In this document: one piece after another, positions 22,864-30,989 of the stretch
Layout of the letters: each line of letters starts with the position of its first letter
Numbering within the stretch: the first letter of the stretch is position 1
NCBI GenBank assembly: GCA_020430585.1
Contig: JAGQJP010000652.1
Span: 1-33,273 of the forward strand
Reading direction: 5' to 3'
Source: Myxococcales bacterium
GTDB taxonomy: Bacteria > Myxococcota_A > UBA9042 > JAGQJP01
DNA: 33,273 nucleotides
The notes under the pieces: generated by a model
Seen by the model: the letters and a program-made list of their open reading frames with translations, nothing else
What the model was told of the DNA's origin: nothing
Database searches by the model: none
Made by a program: the position numbers and the translations under genes

Positions 22864-24408
22864 ATGAAACAGTATCTTTTGAAGGGCGCTTGGATTTTGC
22901 TTGGCGTGCTGGCGATCGGCCGGCCAGCGGTGGCGGGCGAGCCGTTCGTCAAGACGCGGATCACCTTCACCTTCTCCGACGACAACTTCCTCGTCGGACC
23001 GGGTGAGACGAAGAAGTCGAGTCCCAATGCGTACATGGGGAACCGAAATCCGAGCATCCTCGACCGCACCGAGAGCTCGAACTTCGACACGCTCTGGACG
23101 TCGCTCGTGCTCTACAAGAAATTCGACTTCAAGTCGATCTTCGTCCCCGAGGCGGCGCTCTCGATCCGGATGCAACTCGATCGAGACAAGCTGGCGTACA
23201 ACCTCTTCGACGACTCGAGCTACATCCGGCTGAACGTCTACTTCAACATGAAGCGCGAGAAGCTGTTCTACGCCGAGTTCTTTCCCGTCGACGGTGACCG
23301 CTTTCGTCTCGGATTCCACGACGACATCACCTGGGGTGGAACGGCGATCTTTCCGCGCAACTTCTCGCGCCACTGGGCGCCGGCGCTCAAGGTTGCGATC
23401 GATCTGCGCTGGTTCTACGCCTTTGCGGGCTTCAAGACCGTGCTCAACCGCTCGGCCTCCCGCGAGCAGCTGAACAATCCCGGCGGCAACGATAAGCTCC
23501 TCGTCGAGCGCACCTTCTACGGCGGTCTTTTCGGCGTCGGCATCACCCCCGTGAAGGGGTTCTGGATCGAGGCCAACGGCGGGATCTTCCAAAAGGGAAC
23601 GATCGCCACCGACCGCGGCCTCGGTCGGCCGATCCGCGCCGGCGGCGTCTCGGCGCAGCTCTCGTACACCTATGGCGACAAGATCGGTCGCCGCGTCGAT
23701 CTGCGCCTCTACCGTGAGTACGCCCACACCCGCGACCCCCTCGAGAAGGAGGCCTTCAAGAAGCGCTGGAGCCTCTTCATCGCCGCCGAAGGGACGGCGC
23801 TGTTCCAGACGCTGGCGGACCCGGATCGCGCGGATTCGACGAAGCTCTCGCCCGGCTATGCCGCTTACTTCCAGACGAAGTTCAAGTACGACGCGTTCCG
23901 GATGCACGCCGACTTCGTCTTCCGCACCGTCGACTTCATCCTCTTCAACGTCCCGGGGCTCGTGCCCTACCAGGCGCTCTCGAAGTTCGCCAAGGTGACC
24001 CCGGAGTATCTGTTCACCCTCGCCTTCGACTATACCTTTCGCAAGATCGGCCTGACCCCGGCGATCTCGTTTGCGGTGTTGATCCCCGCGACCTATCGCT
24101 CGGTCTTCGACCTCCAGGGCGCCAACGCCTCGACCACCGACCAGGGGGTCAAGCGCCTGGTGGTCAAGGGCGAGAACTCCTCGGACTGGAGTATCCTGCC
24201 CGAGGGTGAGAAAGAGCTGCCCGTCTTCATGGTCAAGTTCACCCTGCGCTGGACCTGGCGCGACGTCTTCGCGCTGATCGGCGAGGTCTACTACGGCCGC
24301 GATCCGAACACCGCGCAGCTCAAGCGCAATGACGACGGTCACCTCCTGCGCCGCTTCGATCAGCCCAATTCGATCGGAGCCGGCTTCATCACGCAAGTCA
24401 AGTTCTGA
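22864..24408 (+). CDS. Outer-membrane beta-barrel protein
   Basis: This 514-residue protein has a signal peptide (YLLKGAWILLGVLAIGRPAVA). The mature chain is rich in alternating strands with aromatic ends (LFYAEFFPVDGDRFRLGF, ALKVAIDLRWFYAFAGF, GVGITPVKGFWIEANGGIF) and ends in QVKF, whose terminal Phe is the typical assembly signal. It is large enough for a barrel of about 16-20 strands. It follows the OB-fold lipoprotein after 15 bases with GAAGGA as ribosome site, so it is the third gene of the nucleotidase operon. In that context it could carry nucleosides, phosphate or nucleic-acid fragments across the outer membrane, or anchor the two lipoproteins; the sequence alone does not decide. Confidence 0.75.
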   Translation: MKQYLLKGAWILLGVLAIGRPAVAGEPFVKTRITFTFSDDNFLVGPGETKKSSPNAYMGNRNPSILDRTESSNFDTLWTSLVLYKKFDFKSIFVPEAALSIRMQLDRDKLAYNLFDDSSYIRLNVYFNMKREKLFYAEFFPVDGDRFRLGFHDDITWGGTAIFPRNFSRHWAPALKVAIDLRWFYAFAGFKTVLNRSASREQLNNPGGNDKLLVERTFYGGLFGVGITPVKGFWIEANGGIFQKGTIATDRGLGRPIRAGGVSAQLSYTYGDKIGRRVDLRLYREYAHTRDPLEKEAFKKRWSLFIAAEGTALFQTLADPDRADSTKLSPGYAAYFQTKFKYDAFRMHADFVFRTVDFILFNVPGLVPYQALSKFAKVTPEYLFTLAFDYTFRKIGLTPAISFAVLIPATYRSVFDLQGANASTTDQGVKRLVVKGENSSDWSILPEGEKELPVFMVKFTLRWTWRDVFALIGEVYYGRDPNTAQLKRNDDGHLLRRFDQPNSIGAGFITQVKF

Positions 24409-24452
24409 GCACGATCCGCCCGGCCCCAAGATGATGCCGCCGCCCGATCTGA

Positions 24453-24481
24453 TTGTCCCCCGCCCGCATCTCTGGTATGAT
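24453..24481 (+). promoter_or_regulatory. Extended -10 promoter before the membrane thioredoxin gene
   Basis: TTGTCC, 17 bases, then TATGAT, with TG in the extended -10 position. The expected start near 24488-24492 falls at or almost at the chosen ATG (24492), so the transcript may have little or no leader. No Shine-Dalgarno sequence is visible. Confidence 0.5.
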
Positions 24482-24491
24482 GCCACCCGTT

Positions 24492-25067
24492 ATGGCAACG
24501 CCGAAAATCACACGGATCGTCTTTGTCGTGCTCGCCTTCGTGGCGCTCTCTGGATTCGTCGCCAGCGAAATCTCGGGAGCTCGTAAGAACGAGATCTGGC
24601 GCAGTCTTTTGGAGCAGGAGTTTCCCCTCGGCGTGATCCCCTTCGACAACGAGGTTCACGACTTCGAGCTCCCCGACCAGCTCGGGCGGCCGATCCGGCT
24701 CTCGAGGTATCGCAAGGGCACGGTGATCTTTCTGCACTTTTGGGGCTCCGACTGCCAGCCCTGCGTCACCGAGTTTCCCGAGCTGACGCGGCTCGCCAAG
24801 CGTTTGCAGCACGAGCGCGTCGCCTTCGTCACCGTGAGCCGCGACAAGACCCGCGCCGAGATCGATCGCTTCATTCGCTTCATCGGTGGGACGTCGGTGT
24901 TGTTGCTGGACGACCCCGAACAGAAGGTGATGAAACGCTACGGCGTCACCGCGGTACCCGAGACGTTCATCATCAAGAACGGCAAAATCCTCGCGCGCTT
25001 TATCGGCAAGCAAGAGTGGACCAGCAAACGGATGCTCTACTTCATGCGGCTGGTGATGGAGCTCTGA
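24492..25067 (+). CDS. Membrane-anchored TlpA-like thioredoxin
   Basis: This 191-residue protein has one N-terminal membrane segment (ITRIVFVVLAFVALSGFVA) and an extracytoplasmic thioredoxin domain of the AhpC/TlpA type: DFELPDQLGRPIRLSRYRKG, then LHFWGSDCQPCVTEFPEL with the C-x-x-C pair CQPC, a DDPEQKVMKRYGVTAVPETF stretch with the cis-proline, and IIKNGKILARFIG. These proteins reduce disulfides or assist cytochrome c and cofactor assembly outside the cytoplasm. The Ser-Asp before the first Cys differs from the usual W-C. In-frame ATGs at 24477 and 24480 sit inside the predicted -10 box, so I prefer 24492. The next gene begins one base after the stop, so the pair is an operon. Confidence 0.82.
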   Translation: MATPKITRIVFVVLAFVALSGFVASEISGARKNEIWRSLLEQEFPLGVIPFDNEVHDFELPDQLGRPIRLSRYRKGTVIFLHFWGSDCQPCVTEFPELTRLAKRLQHERVAFVTVSRDKTRAEIDRFIRFIGGTSVLLLDDPEQKVMKRYGVTAVPETFIIKNGKILARFIGKQEWTSKRMLYFMRLVMEL

Positions 25068-25068
25068 G

Positions 25069-25998
25069 ATGAGCGAAGCGCCCACCGCGCCGCGACGGAT
25101 CGACCTCAACTGGTTGATCATTGCATCGCTCCTCGCGATCGTCGTCGTCGCCAACTGGATGCTGCTCCGACCGAAAAAGCTCGACAAACCCCGCTTTCGA
25201 TTCGCCGCATTTCACGTCGATATCGACGGATACCGCCGCCAACGCGCGCTCGACCGGAAGAAGCTGTCCACGTTTCGCCTCGGCGACCCGGAGAAGAAGC
25301 TGTTGGCGGCGTATCACACGTACTCCGAGAAGGAGTTTCACTTCGAGTACCAGCGCAAACGCAAGGAGCGCGCCGCGTTGCGCGGCAAGTTGGTCGAGCA
25401 GGTACGCCGTTACGTGAGCGAGCGCGGGCCAGGAAACTTCGTTCGGCTGGCGCTATACGCTGCCGCCGAGAGCTCCAAGCGGCTCGACCGATTTCTCGGC
25501 GCCGTCGAGCAATCGAAGCAGTCGGTCTACCAGTTCTTGCGCCACAACGCGGGCGACGACCGGACGCGCGCGCTCTTGAGCTGGTGCGGCTCGTTTATCT
25601 TTCTCGGCGTCCGCTCGGGGCTCGTTCCCCACAACGCCAAAATCGATGCCAGTGGACGCGTCGTCGCCTACGTCTTGTTCAAGTACCAGTTTCTCTTGCT
25701 CGCCGCCGAGGTGACGATTCCCCATCAATATCTCACGGCATACGAGCTCGACGCCTTCTTGCGTTGGAAGGTCGAGGCCAATCGCATCGCCAAGCTCGAT
25801 TCGCGTCTCAAAGCGCTCGCTGATTTGCGACGCATCTCTCCGAGCTACCCGACGGACAAGGCGATGGGGATCGTCCTCGCCCGGGCACACCGCTACAACA
25901 GGGCGGCCCGCCAGTTCTGGATCGCCTTTTGGAAAAATCCGGCCGACCTCGAGGTCGCCCACTATCTCGATTGGCTGACCCGCCCCGAGAACCGCTGA
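25069..25998 (+). CDS. Single-pass membrane protein coupled to thioredoxin
   Basis: I do not recognise a family. The 309-residue product has a short cytoplasmic start, one membrane segment (WLIIASLLAIVVVANWMLL, about residues 15-33), and a basic, helical extracytoplasmic part. Tracts such as FHFEYQRKRKERAALRGKLV and AMGIVLARAHRYNRAARQFW, the latter near the end, look like TPR-like helical hairpins, but no clear repeat register is visible. There is no signal peptidase site. The ATG lies one base after the thioredoxin stop, and GGAG of the ribosome site is inside that gene's last codons, so it is co-expressed and probably a partner or client of the thioredoxin. Confidence 0.72.
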   Translation: MSEAPTAPRRIDLNWLIIASLLAIVVVANWMLLRPKKLDKPRFRFAAFHVDIDGYRRQRALDRKKLSTFRLGDPEKKLLAAYHTYSEKEFHFEYQRKRKERAALRGKLVEQVRRYVSERGPGNFVRLALYAAAESSKRLDRFLGAVEQSKQSVYQFLRHNAGDDRTRALLSWCGSFIFLGVRSGLVPHNAKIDASGRVVAYVLFKYQFLLLAAEVTIPHQYLTAYELDAFLRWKVEANRIAKLDSRLKALADLRRISPSYPTDKAMGIVLARAHRYNRAARQFWIAFWKNPADLEVAHYLDWLTRPENR

Positions 25999-26046
25999 GG
26001 AGCGCCCGGTTTGCCTCGGCGCGCGCCCCGGGTGGACGGCGGCGGC

Positions 26047-27207
26047 TCAGAGCTTCGGAAAGCAGACGAAGGAACGGCTCGTGCCGACGCGGCGACAGCT
26101 CGTCCCCTCGCGGCAGTCGCAGGAGGAGGTGCAGGGCTTCAGGCAGACGATGCCGAAGTTGCCGCTGAGCTTGATGCACTTGGCGTTGAGCTCGTCGGGG
26201 CAGGGGTTCGTCGAGCTGCACTCGACCGTGCAGAACCCGCCTGGGATCTGGTTGATGCACTCGAGTCCGAGGGGGCAGTCATTCTCATCGCTGCATTTAG
26301 AGCCGAGCTCTCCCCGGCGAGCGAGACATTGCGGGGAGGAGACGGTCTTGGCGGTCTCGGGGGCGCTCTGGGGAGCCGCAAAACGCGCAGGTAGATCGTT
26401 GCACTGGCTGTCCGACGGGCAGACGCTGGCGCTGCGGCAGCTCTTGGTGCAGTAACTCAGGCGGCCGAAGGAGATGCAGTCGAGGCCGTCGGCGCAGGGG
26501 CTCGTCCCGTTGCAGAGTCGGCCGAGGGCCGGGCCCGTGAAGTAGATTTCGTTCTCGTCGTCCGCTTCGCAGCGCGTGTCGAAAGACGCGCTCTTGCAGC
26601 CGAAGCCGCTCGGGCAATCGCCGTCGACGGTGCAGCCCTTGCTGCAGATCCGCTCCGCACCGTTGAGCACGCAGCGCGTCTTTGAGCCGCAATCGTCGTC
26701 GCTCTCGCAGCTCTCGCCGAGGCCGTCACTCGTCGCGCCGAGGATATCGGGTAGGCAGGCCTGGAGCGGGCGCGTTCCGCAATGACTGCCGTCGGGGCAG
26801 GGAGCGCCTGGGTTGCAGGGGCGGCTGCAGACCGTTGCGCCGCTCCCGTCGTCGAGACACTCGAGGCAGCCGTCGCAGGGATCCGTGTCGCTGCAGCTCG
26901 CGCCGACGCCGCCGCTCGTCTTGAAGAGCATCCACGGCTGCAGGCAGAGCGTGGTGTCGAGTTGTTCGACGCGTCCGCAGACCGTACCGAAGGGGCAGCT
27001 CTCCTCGGGGGGACAGCTGGCGGTGCAATAGCCCGCTTCACTCAGGTTCGAACATTCCAACCCCGCGTTGCAGGGGTCGCTCGCGCTGCAAGCCGAGCCG
27101 ATCAGACCGTTCGCGAAGAAGTTGTTCGTTTCCGGGGGTATGCACGCCTCGCACCCGCCGAGGAGGAGGATCGAGAGGCAGATCAGGTGGCGCACGCTTC
27201 GGCTCAT
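26047..27207 (-). CDS. Cys-rich surface lipoprotein
   Basis: This 386-residue protein begins with a lipoprotein signal (HLICLSILLLGGCEAC; lipidated Cys in LLGGC). The mature chain is almost wholly Cys-rich modules of about 55-75 residues: GSACSASDPCNAGLECSNLS, ASCSDTDPCDGCLEC, ESCESDDDCGSKTRCV, RLCNGTSPCADGLDCIS and SKCSDENDCPLGLECI, each followed by a C-x-x-x-C and a P-x-G/D-x-x-C stretch. This is the Myxococcota Cys-rich repeat style seen in the metalloprotease and nucleotidase tails in this window. No catalytic motif is seen, so binding or structural display at the cell surface is likely. A TATGAT box six bases before the ATG and no ribosome site suggest a leaderless message. It is 118 bases downstream of the GT-C-like gene on the same strand. 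Confidence 0.8.
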   Translation of the reverse strand: MSRSVRHLICLSILLLGGCEACIPPETNNFFANGLIGSACSASDPCNAGLECSNLSEAGYCTASCPPEESCPFGTVCGRVEQLDTTLCLQPWMLFKTSGGVGASCSDTDPCDGCLECLDDGSGATVCSRPCNPGAPCPDGSHCGTRPLQACLPDILGATSDGLGESCESDDDCGSKTRCVLNGAERICSKGCTVDGDCPSGFGCKSASFDTRCEADDENEIYFTGPALGRLCNGTSPCADGLDCISFGRLSYCTKSCRSASVCPSDSQCNDLPARFAAPQSAPETAKTVSSPQCLARRGELGSKCSDENDCPLGLECINQIPGGFCTVECSSTNPCPDELNAKCIKLSGNFGIVCLKPCTSSCDCREGTSCRRVGTSRSFVCFPKL

Positions 27208-27213
27208 CGCTTC

Positions 27214-27219
27214 ATCATA
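27214..27219 (-). promoter_or_regulatory. TATGAT -10 box placed for a leaderless start
   Basis: On the minus strand TATGAT, six bases (GAAGCG), then ATG of the Cys-rich lipoprotein gene. That spacing would put the transcription start on the A of the ATG. The matching -35 is poor. Confidence 0.35.
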
Positions 27220-27325
27220 ACGGCTCGCGGCTCGAAGCGCCAGTACCCCTCGTCGTCATCGCGCGTGCCCTCGCCGCTCAGCGCCGCGGCCCAGAGCGGG
27301 TGGTACGAGGCGTGTCGGTTGCCGC

Positions 27326-28960
27326 TCAGCGCTTGCTGCCCGGAACGGGTGGCTCGACGGGGTGTCGGTTGCGCCAGACCTCCCAGTGGGGCGAGCGGAA
27401 GAGCAGCTCGACGCGCCCGGGCGACACGCTGCGAAGCGGATGCTCGCGTCCGAAGCGCCCGGCGTCGCGGAAGAGGAAGTAGTGGAAGTAGCGACCGAAA
27501 CGGTCGTACGAGAAGCGATAGCCCATCCAGTCGTCGGGCCAGAAGCGATAGCGCGGCTTGACGCGCACCCCATTGGCCTCCCAGAGCATCGGCACCAGCC
27601 CACCCTTCGCGGCGACGTAGTAGCCACCGAAATGGCTGAAGTCGATCCGTCGCGTGAAGAGGGGCGAGCGCGTGAAGGCCATCGGCAGCAGACGTCGGCC
27701 CGGGGGGATCGTCGCCAGGGCGCGCTCGAAGTCGCCGACGCGCTGCTGAAAACCAAAAAAGATCGAAGCGTTCAACACCAGATACGCAACGGCCACCAGC
27801 GCCAGCGCGGGGCGCGCCAGGTAGCGTCCGACTCGGCCGTCGAGGGGTGACTTGATCGCCGCCACGATCGTCAGCGCCGCGAAGAGCAGCATGCGCGGGT
27901 TCACACAGAACTGGACGCCGATCCAGTAGGGCATCGCGAAGTAGAGGCCGACGAAGACGAGCGTGAGCAGTTCGTAGCGAAGCGACGCGATCCACGGGAG
28001 GTTCGGCTCCCGCCAATGTCGGATATTTCCAGCGAGAAGCGGCAGGATCGTCAGTGTCGCGCAAAGAATCCAGAGCCGCTCCCAGAAGAAGCCGTGTTCG
28101 TAGTTGCTCGCGAGGAAGATCGCATGTTCGAAGAGCTCCCAATTCTGGCCGACGCTCAGCCAACTGCTCTGCGAGATATGAAAGACGCCGCCGCTCGCGC
28201 CGACCTTCATCGCCGACCAGCCGACGAATAGCAGCGACGCCGGCGAGAGATCGCAGAGGGCCATCGAGAGGCGGTAGCGGCGGTCGACGACGAAGAAGAG
28301 CCCCAAACAGACCGACCAGGCGAGGAACGCCTGGGCGTGGGTGACGACGAGGAGCAGCCCGAATAGCGCTTGGCCCACCGAGAGCGAGCGCCGCGTCGCG
28401 CTGAGCTGACGCTCGTGCTGTGCGAGGGCGAGGCAGACGAGGGCGGCGCCGAGGCAGAAGGAGAGGAATCCCCAGTGCAGGTTCGTGTTCAGGACCAGGG
28501 GAAAGGCGAAGAGAGAGAGCCAGTGGTTGCGCCCGGTGGCGGCGAGGAGGCGTAGCATCGCCAGCGGCAGGAGCAGGGCGTAGAGCGTGAGATAGAGGCG
28601 CATCGCGATCATCGGCGTGGCGAGTAGGCCGAAGAGCCAGTTGAAGAGGCGAAAGCCGAGGTAGGTCCACGCGCTGAAGTCCCACTCGTAGTAGCGCGAG
28701 GTCTGCCTCGCCGCATCGCCGAAGTGGACGACGACGGAGTTCAGCGCCAGATGCTGGGGTAGGTCTTGCAACGGGAGGTACTCGAAGAACCAGAACAGCG
28801 CGCTCGTTGCGACGAGCAGGGCGGCGAAGACGATCTGGAACGGACGATCCCGCCGCCAACCGATCGCGGGATCCGATCGCGCTCGGGACCCGTCTCGACT
28901 GTCGATTCGAGGGGCCGAATGAGGCGGCGCGTCCTGTCGTTCGTCGTTGCGCTCACCCAT
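27326..28960 (-). CDS. Polytopic membrane protein, GT-C glycosyltransferase-like
   Basis: This 544-residue protein has a charged cytoplasmic leader of about 40 residues, then some ten membrane segments (for example PFQIVFAALLVATSALFWFF, LFGLLATPMIAMRLYLTLYA, YELLTLVFVGLYFAMPYWIG, LLFAALTIVAAI), and a soluble C-terminal region from about residue 420. The first loop contains EYLPLQDLPQHLALNS; an acidic D-x-x-x-H in the first external loop is typical of lipid-linked-sugar GT-C transferases and related membrane proteins. I cannot name a family. It is divergent from the deacetylase-glycan operon (168-base gap), which supports a role in surface sugar metabolism, but that is inference. Confidence 0.72.
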   Translation of the reverse strand: MGERNDERQDAPPHSAPRIDSRDGSRARSDPAIGWRRDRPFQIVFAALLVATSALFWFFEYLPLQDLPQHLALNSVVVHFGDAARQTSRYYEWDFSAWTYLGFRLFNWLFGLLATPMIAMRLYLTLYALLLPLAMLRLLAATGRNHWLSLFAFPLVLNTNLHWGFLSFCLGAALVCLALAQHERQLSATRRSLSVGQALFGLLLVVTHAQAFLAWSVCLGLFFVVDRRYRLSMALCDLSPASLLFVGWSAMKVGASGGVFHISQSSWLSVGQNWELFEHAIFLASNYEHGFFWERLWILCATLTILPLLAGNIRHWREPNLPWIASLRYELLTLVFVGLYFAMPYWIGVQFCVNPRMLLFAALTIVAAIKSPLDGRVGRYLARPALALVAVAYLVLNASIFFGFQQRVGDFERALATIPPGRRLLPMAFTRSPLFTRRIDFSHFGGYYVAAKGGLVPMLWEANGVRVKPRYRFWPDDWMGYRFSYDRFGRYFHYFLFRDAGRFGREHPLRSVSPGRVELLFRSPHWEVWRNRHPVEPPVPGSKR

Positions 28961-29057
28961 CCCGTCACGCTGGCCTCGGCTGTCGCATCGGTCCCATGAT
29001 GAAGAAGCGCTCTCGGTTTGTCAAACCAGCGCGTCGAGCGCTTTCGCGGCTTCGCCC

Positions 29058-29081
29058 GCGAGGGGAAAAGTCGCCCCTCGC
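29058..29081. promoter_or_regulatory. Inverted repeat upstream of glycan operon promoter
   Basis: GCGAGGGG, eight bases, CCCCTCGC: a perfect 8-base inverted repeat covering the place of the -35 box of the promoter whose -10 is at 29094-29099. It may be a regulator site; no T-run follows, so a terminator is unlikely. Confidence 0.4.
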
Positions 29082-29090
29082 CGCCGCCCG

Positions 29091-29099
29091 TGATATACT
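29091..29099 (+). promoter_or_regulatory. Extended -10 promoter of the glycan operon
   Basis: TGATATACT: an extended -10 (TG, one base, TATACT) with no recognisable -35 at 17 bases. The leader to the ATG at 29129 would be about 23 bases. Confidence 0.45.
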
Positions 29100-29128
29100 C
29101 GGCCGACACCACAGAGTCGTGAGCGACG

Positions 29129-29950
29129 ATGGACGTTCAGAGCCGGTTCGACCGTACGGTCTGCTTCAGCTTCGATCTCGACTGGGCGCCCGATTTCATG
29201 CTCGCGGACTTTCGTCAGCTGCTGATCGAAACGCGGATCCCCGCGACGATCTTCTACACCCACGAAAGCCCGGAGTGTCGGAAGCTGCAGAGCTTGGCCT
29301 CCTGCGAGGTGGGGATCCACCCGAATTTCTTCAAGCCGGAGCCCCCGGACGAGGTCCTCGACGCGCTGCTCGCCGCCTTTCCCGCCGCGCGGGGGGTGCG
29401 CAACCACGTGCTCTACTACCACTCGCGGTTGCTCCCGCTCTTCCATCGCCGCCAGATTCGCTATCTCTCGAACGAGCTGCGCTTTCTCGAGGCCGGGCTC
29501 GTCCCGCACTACGACTGGAGCGGGCTGGCGCGCCTGCCGCTGTTCTGGGAGGACGACGTGCACATGATCTACTTCGATCGCGACGTCTCGTTGCAGCGCC
29601 TCGAGCTCCAGCGGCCAGGGCTGAAGGTCTTCAACTTTCACCCGGTCCATCTCTATCTCAACTCCAGGGAGATGGCGTACTATACCGAGCACAAAGAGGC
29701 GATTCGCGATCCCCGACGCGGGCCCGAGCTGCGGCAGCGGTCCGAACCCGGAGTCCGCACGCTCTTCTCCGAGCTCGTCGCCTGGGCTCGCGAGCAGGGC
29801 GCTCTTGCCACACTCGGTGAGGTGGCGGACGATTTTCGACGGCACGCGGCGTATGGGGGCAACTTTTCGCGCTATCTCGAAGAGGCCGACCGCCTCGAAG
29901 CCCGGCTGACCCGCGGTGCGGGGAAAGGTGACGATGGAGCGAACGGATAA
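29129..29950 (+). CDS. WbmS-like polysaccharide deacetylase family protein
   Basis: This 273-residue protein has a NodB/CE4-type barrel start: VCFSFDLDWAPDFML with Asp16 and Asp18, ATIFYTHESPE (His45), and EVGIHPNFF with His64, then NFHPVHLYLN near residue 170. The DLDWAP and GIHPNF pair is what I know from the WbmS-like branch of polysaccharide deacetylases found in O-antigen and capsule clusters. Family members remove acetyl groups from sugar polymers or related glycans; some branches have altered metal ligands, so activity is not certain. There is no signal peptide, so it acts in the cytoplasm on a precursor. It is the first gene of the operon and overlaps the ATP-grasp gene by 17 bases. 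Confidence 0.77.
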   Translation: MDVQSRFDRTVCFSFDLDWAPDFMLADFRQLLIETRIPATIFYTHESPECRKLQSLASCEVGIHPNFFKPEPPDEVLDALLAAFPAARGVRNHVLYYHSRLLPLFHRRQIRYLSNELRFLEAGLVPHYDWSGLARLPLFWEDDVHMIYFDRDVSLQRLELQRPGLKVFNFHPVHLYLNSREMAYYTEHKEAIRDPRRGPELRQRSEPGVRTLFSELVAWAREQGALATLGEVADDFRRHAAYGGNFSRYLEEADRLEARLTRGAGKGDDGANG

Positions 29951-30989
29951 GCGGATTCTGATCACGGGATGCGGTGGGCCGATCGGCGTGAACGTGACGC
30001 GCTCGTTGCGAATGGCACCCGAGGCGCTGCGTCTCGTCGGCACCGACTGCAATCGCTTTCACCTCCACCTCGCCCTTACCGACAGTGCCCATTGGGTGCC
30101 GCCCGCGCGGGAGGGCGAGGCGTATTTGGCGGCGCTGCGGGCGCTGATCGAGCGCGAGTCGATCGGGATGATTCTGCCGACCCATCCCGCCGAGGTGCGC
30201 GCGCTTTCGGCGCTGCGCACGGAGCTCGGGGCGGTGCGCCTCTTCATTCCGCCGGACGCGGTGATTCACGCGGCCCAGGACAAGTGGCGTACGAACCAGA
30301 CGCTTCTCGCGGCGGGCGTTCCCGTGCCGCGGACGTTTCGTCTCGACGACGAGGCGAGCGTGGTGCGGGCCTTCGACGAGCTCTCGACCCGCCCCGTCTG
30401 GGTCCGCGGCGCGGGAGTCCCGGGGGCGGGGATCGGCATCGCCTCGCTGCCTTGCCGCGAGCCGCGTCACGCCAGCGCCTGGGTCGACCACTGGCGCGGT
30501 TGGGGCAAAATGATCGCCAGCGAGTACCTGGCCGGCCGCAATCTCACCTGGAGCGGGCTCTTCGATCAGGGGCGTCTCGTCGCCTCGCAGAGTCGCGAGC
30601 GTCTGGAGTACGTGTTGCCCCACGTCAGCCCCAGTGGGATCACGGGGGCGCCCGCGGTGAGTCGCACGATCGCTAGCGGCGCGCTGCAACAGACCGGCCT
30701 CACCGCCGTCAGCGCGCTGGCCCCCGAGCCCCACGGGATCTTCTTCGTCGATTTCAAAGAGAACGACGACGGGGTGGCGTTGGTCACCGAGATCAACGCG
30801 GGGCGTTTCGGCACGACGATCCACTTCTACAGTGAGGCGGGGTTCAACTTCCCCTACGCGCTGGTCCAACTGGCGTATGGCGAGTGGTCCGAAACGACGC
30901 CGCGGATCGACCCGATCGCGCCGAACACTTACTGGATCCGCACCCTCGACTGCGGGCCCGTGCTCCTGCGGGATATCGTCGATGCGTGA
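29934..30989 (+). CDS. ATP-grasp family ligase
   Basis: This 351-residue enzyme starts at the ATG at 29934, preceded by AAAGGTG, rather than at an in-frame GTG 18 bases earlier. The N-terminal pre-grasp fold begins RILITGCGGPIGVNVTRSL. The ATP-grasp core follows: AAQDKWRTNQTLLAAGVPVP (the lid and first Lys), VWVRGAGVPGAGIGI as a flexible loop, SEYLAGRNLTWSGLF, and the metal-site segment IFFVDFKENDDGVALVTEIN with Glu and Asn ligand candidates. This layout is like the CarB/PylC-type branch of ATP-grasp enzymes, which join a carboxylate to an amine or thiol through an acyl phosphate. The substrate is unknown; between a deacetylase and a HAD-glycosyltransferase it probably adds an amino acid or acyl group to a sugar or carrier. 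It overlaps the next gene by 8 bases. Confidence 0.82.
   Translation: MERTDKRILITGCGGPIGVNVTRSLRMAPEALRLVGTDCNRFHLHLALTDSAHWVPPAREGEAYLAALRALIERESIGMILPTHPAEVRALSALRTELGAVRLFIPPDAVIHAAQDKWRTNQTLLAAGVPVPRTFRLDDEASVVRAFDELSTRPVWVRGAGVPGAGIGIASLPCREPRHASAWVDHWRGWGKMIASEYLAGRNLTWSGLFDQGRLVASQSRERLEYVLPHVSPSGITGAPAVSRTIASGALQQTGLTAVSALAPEPHGIFFVDFKENDDGVALVTEINAGRFGTTIHFYSEAGFNFPYALVQLAYGEWSETTPRIDPIAPNTYWIRTLDCGPVLLRDIVDA

Noticed and set aside
20683-24486. A 1267-codon open frame on the minus strand, antisense to the nucleotidase, lipoprotein and barrel genes
   Set aside because: Its translation is a low-complexity Arg/Val/Asp/Glu/Leu mix with no domain motif. The opposite strand holds three proteins with clear signal sequences and family motifs, so this is a GC-rich shadow.
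27204-28859. Long minus-strand open frame across the GT-C-like gene
   Set aside because: It is Arg/Leu/Pro-rich and lacks membrane segments, whereas the overlapping frame 27326-28960 encodes a well-formed polytopic membrane protein.
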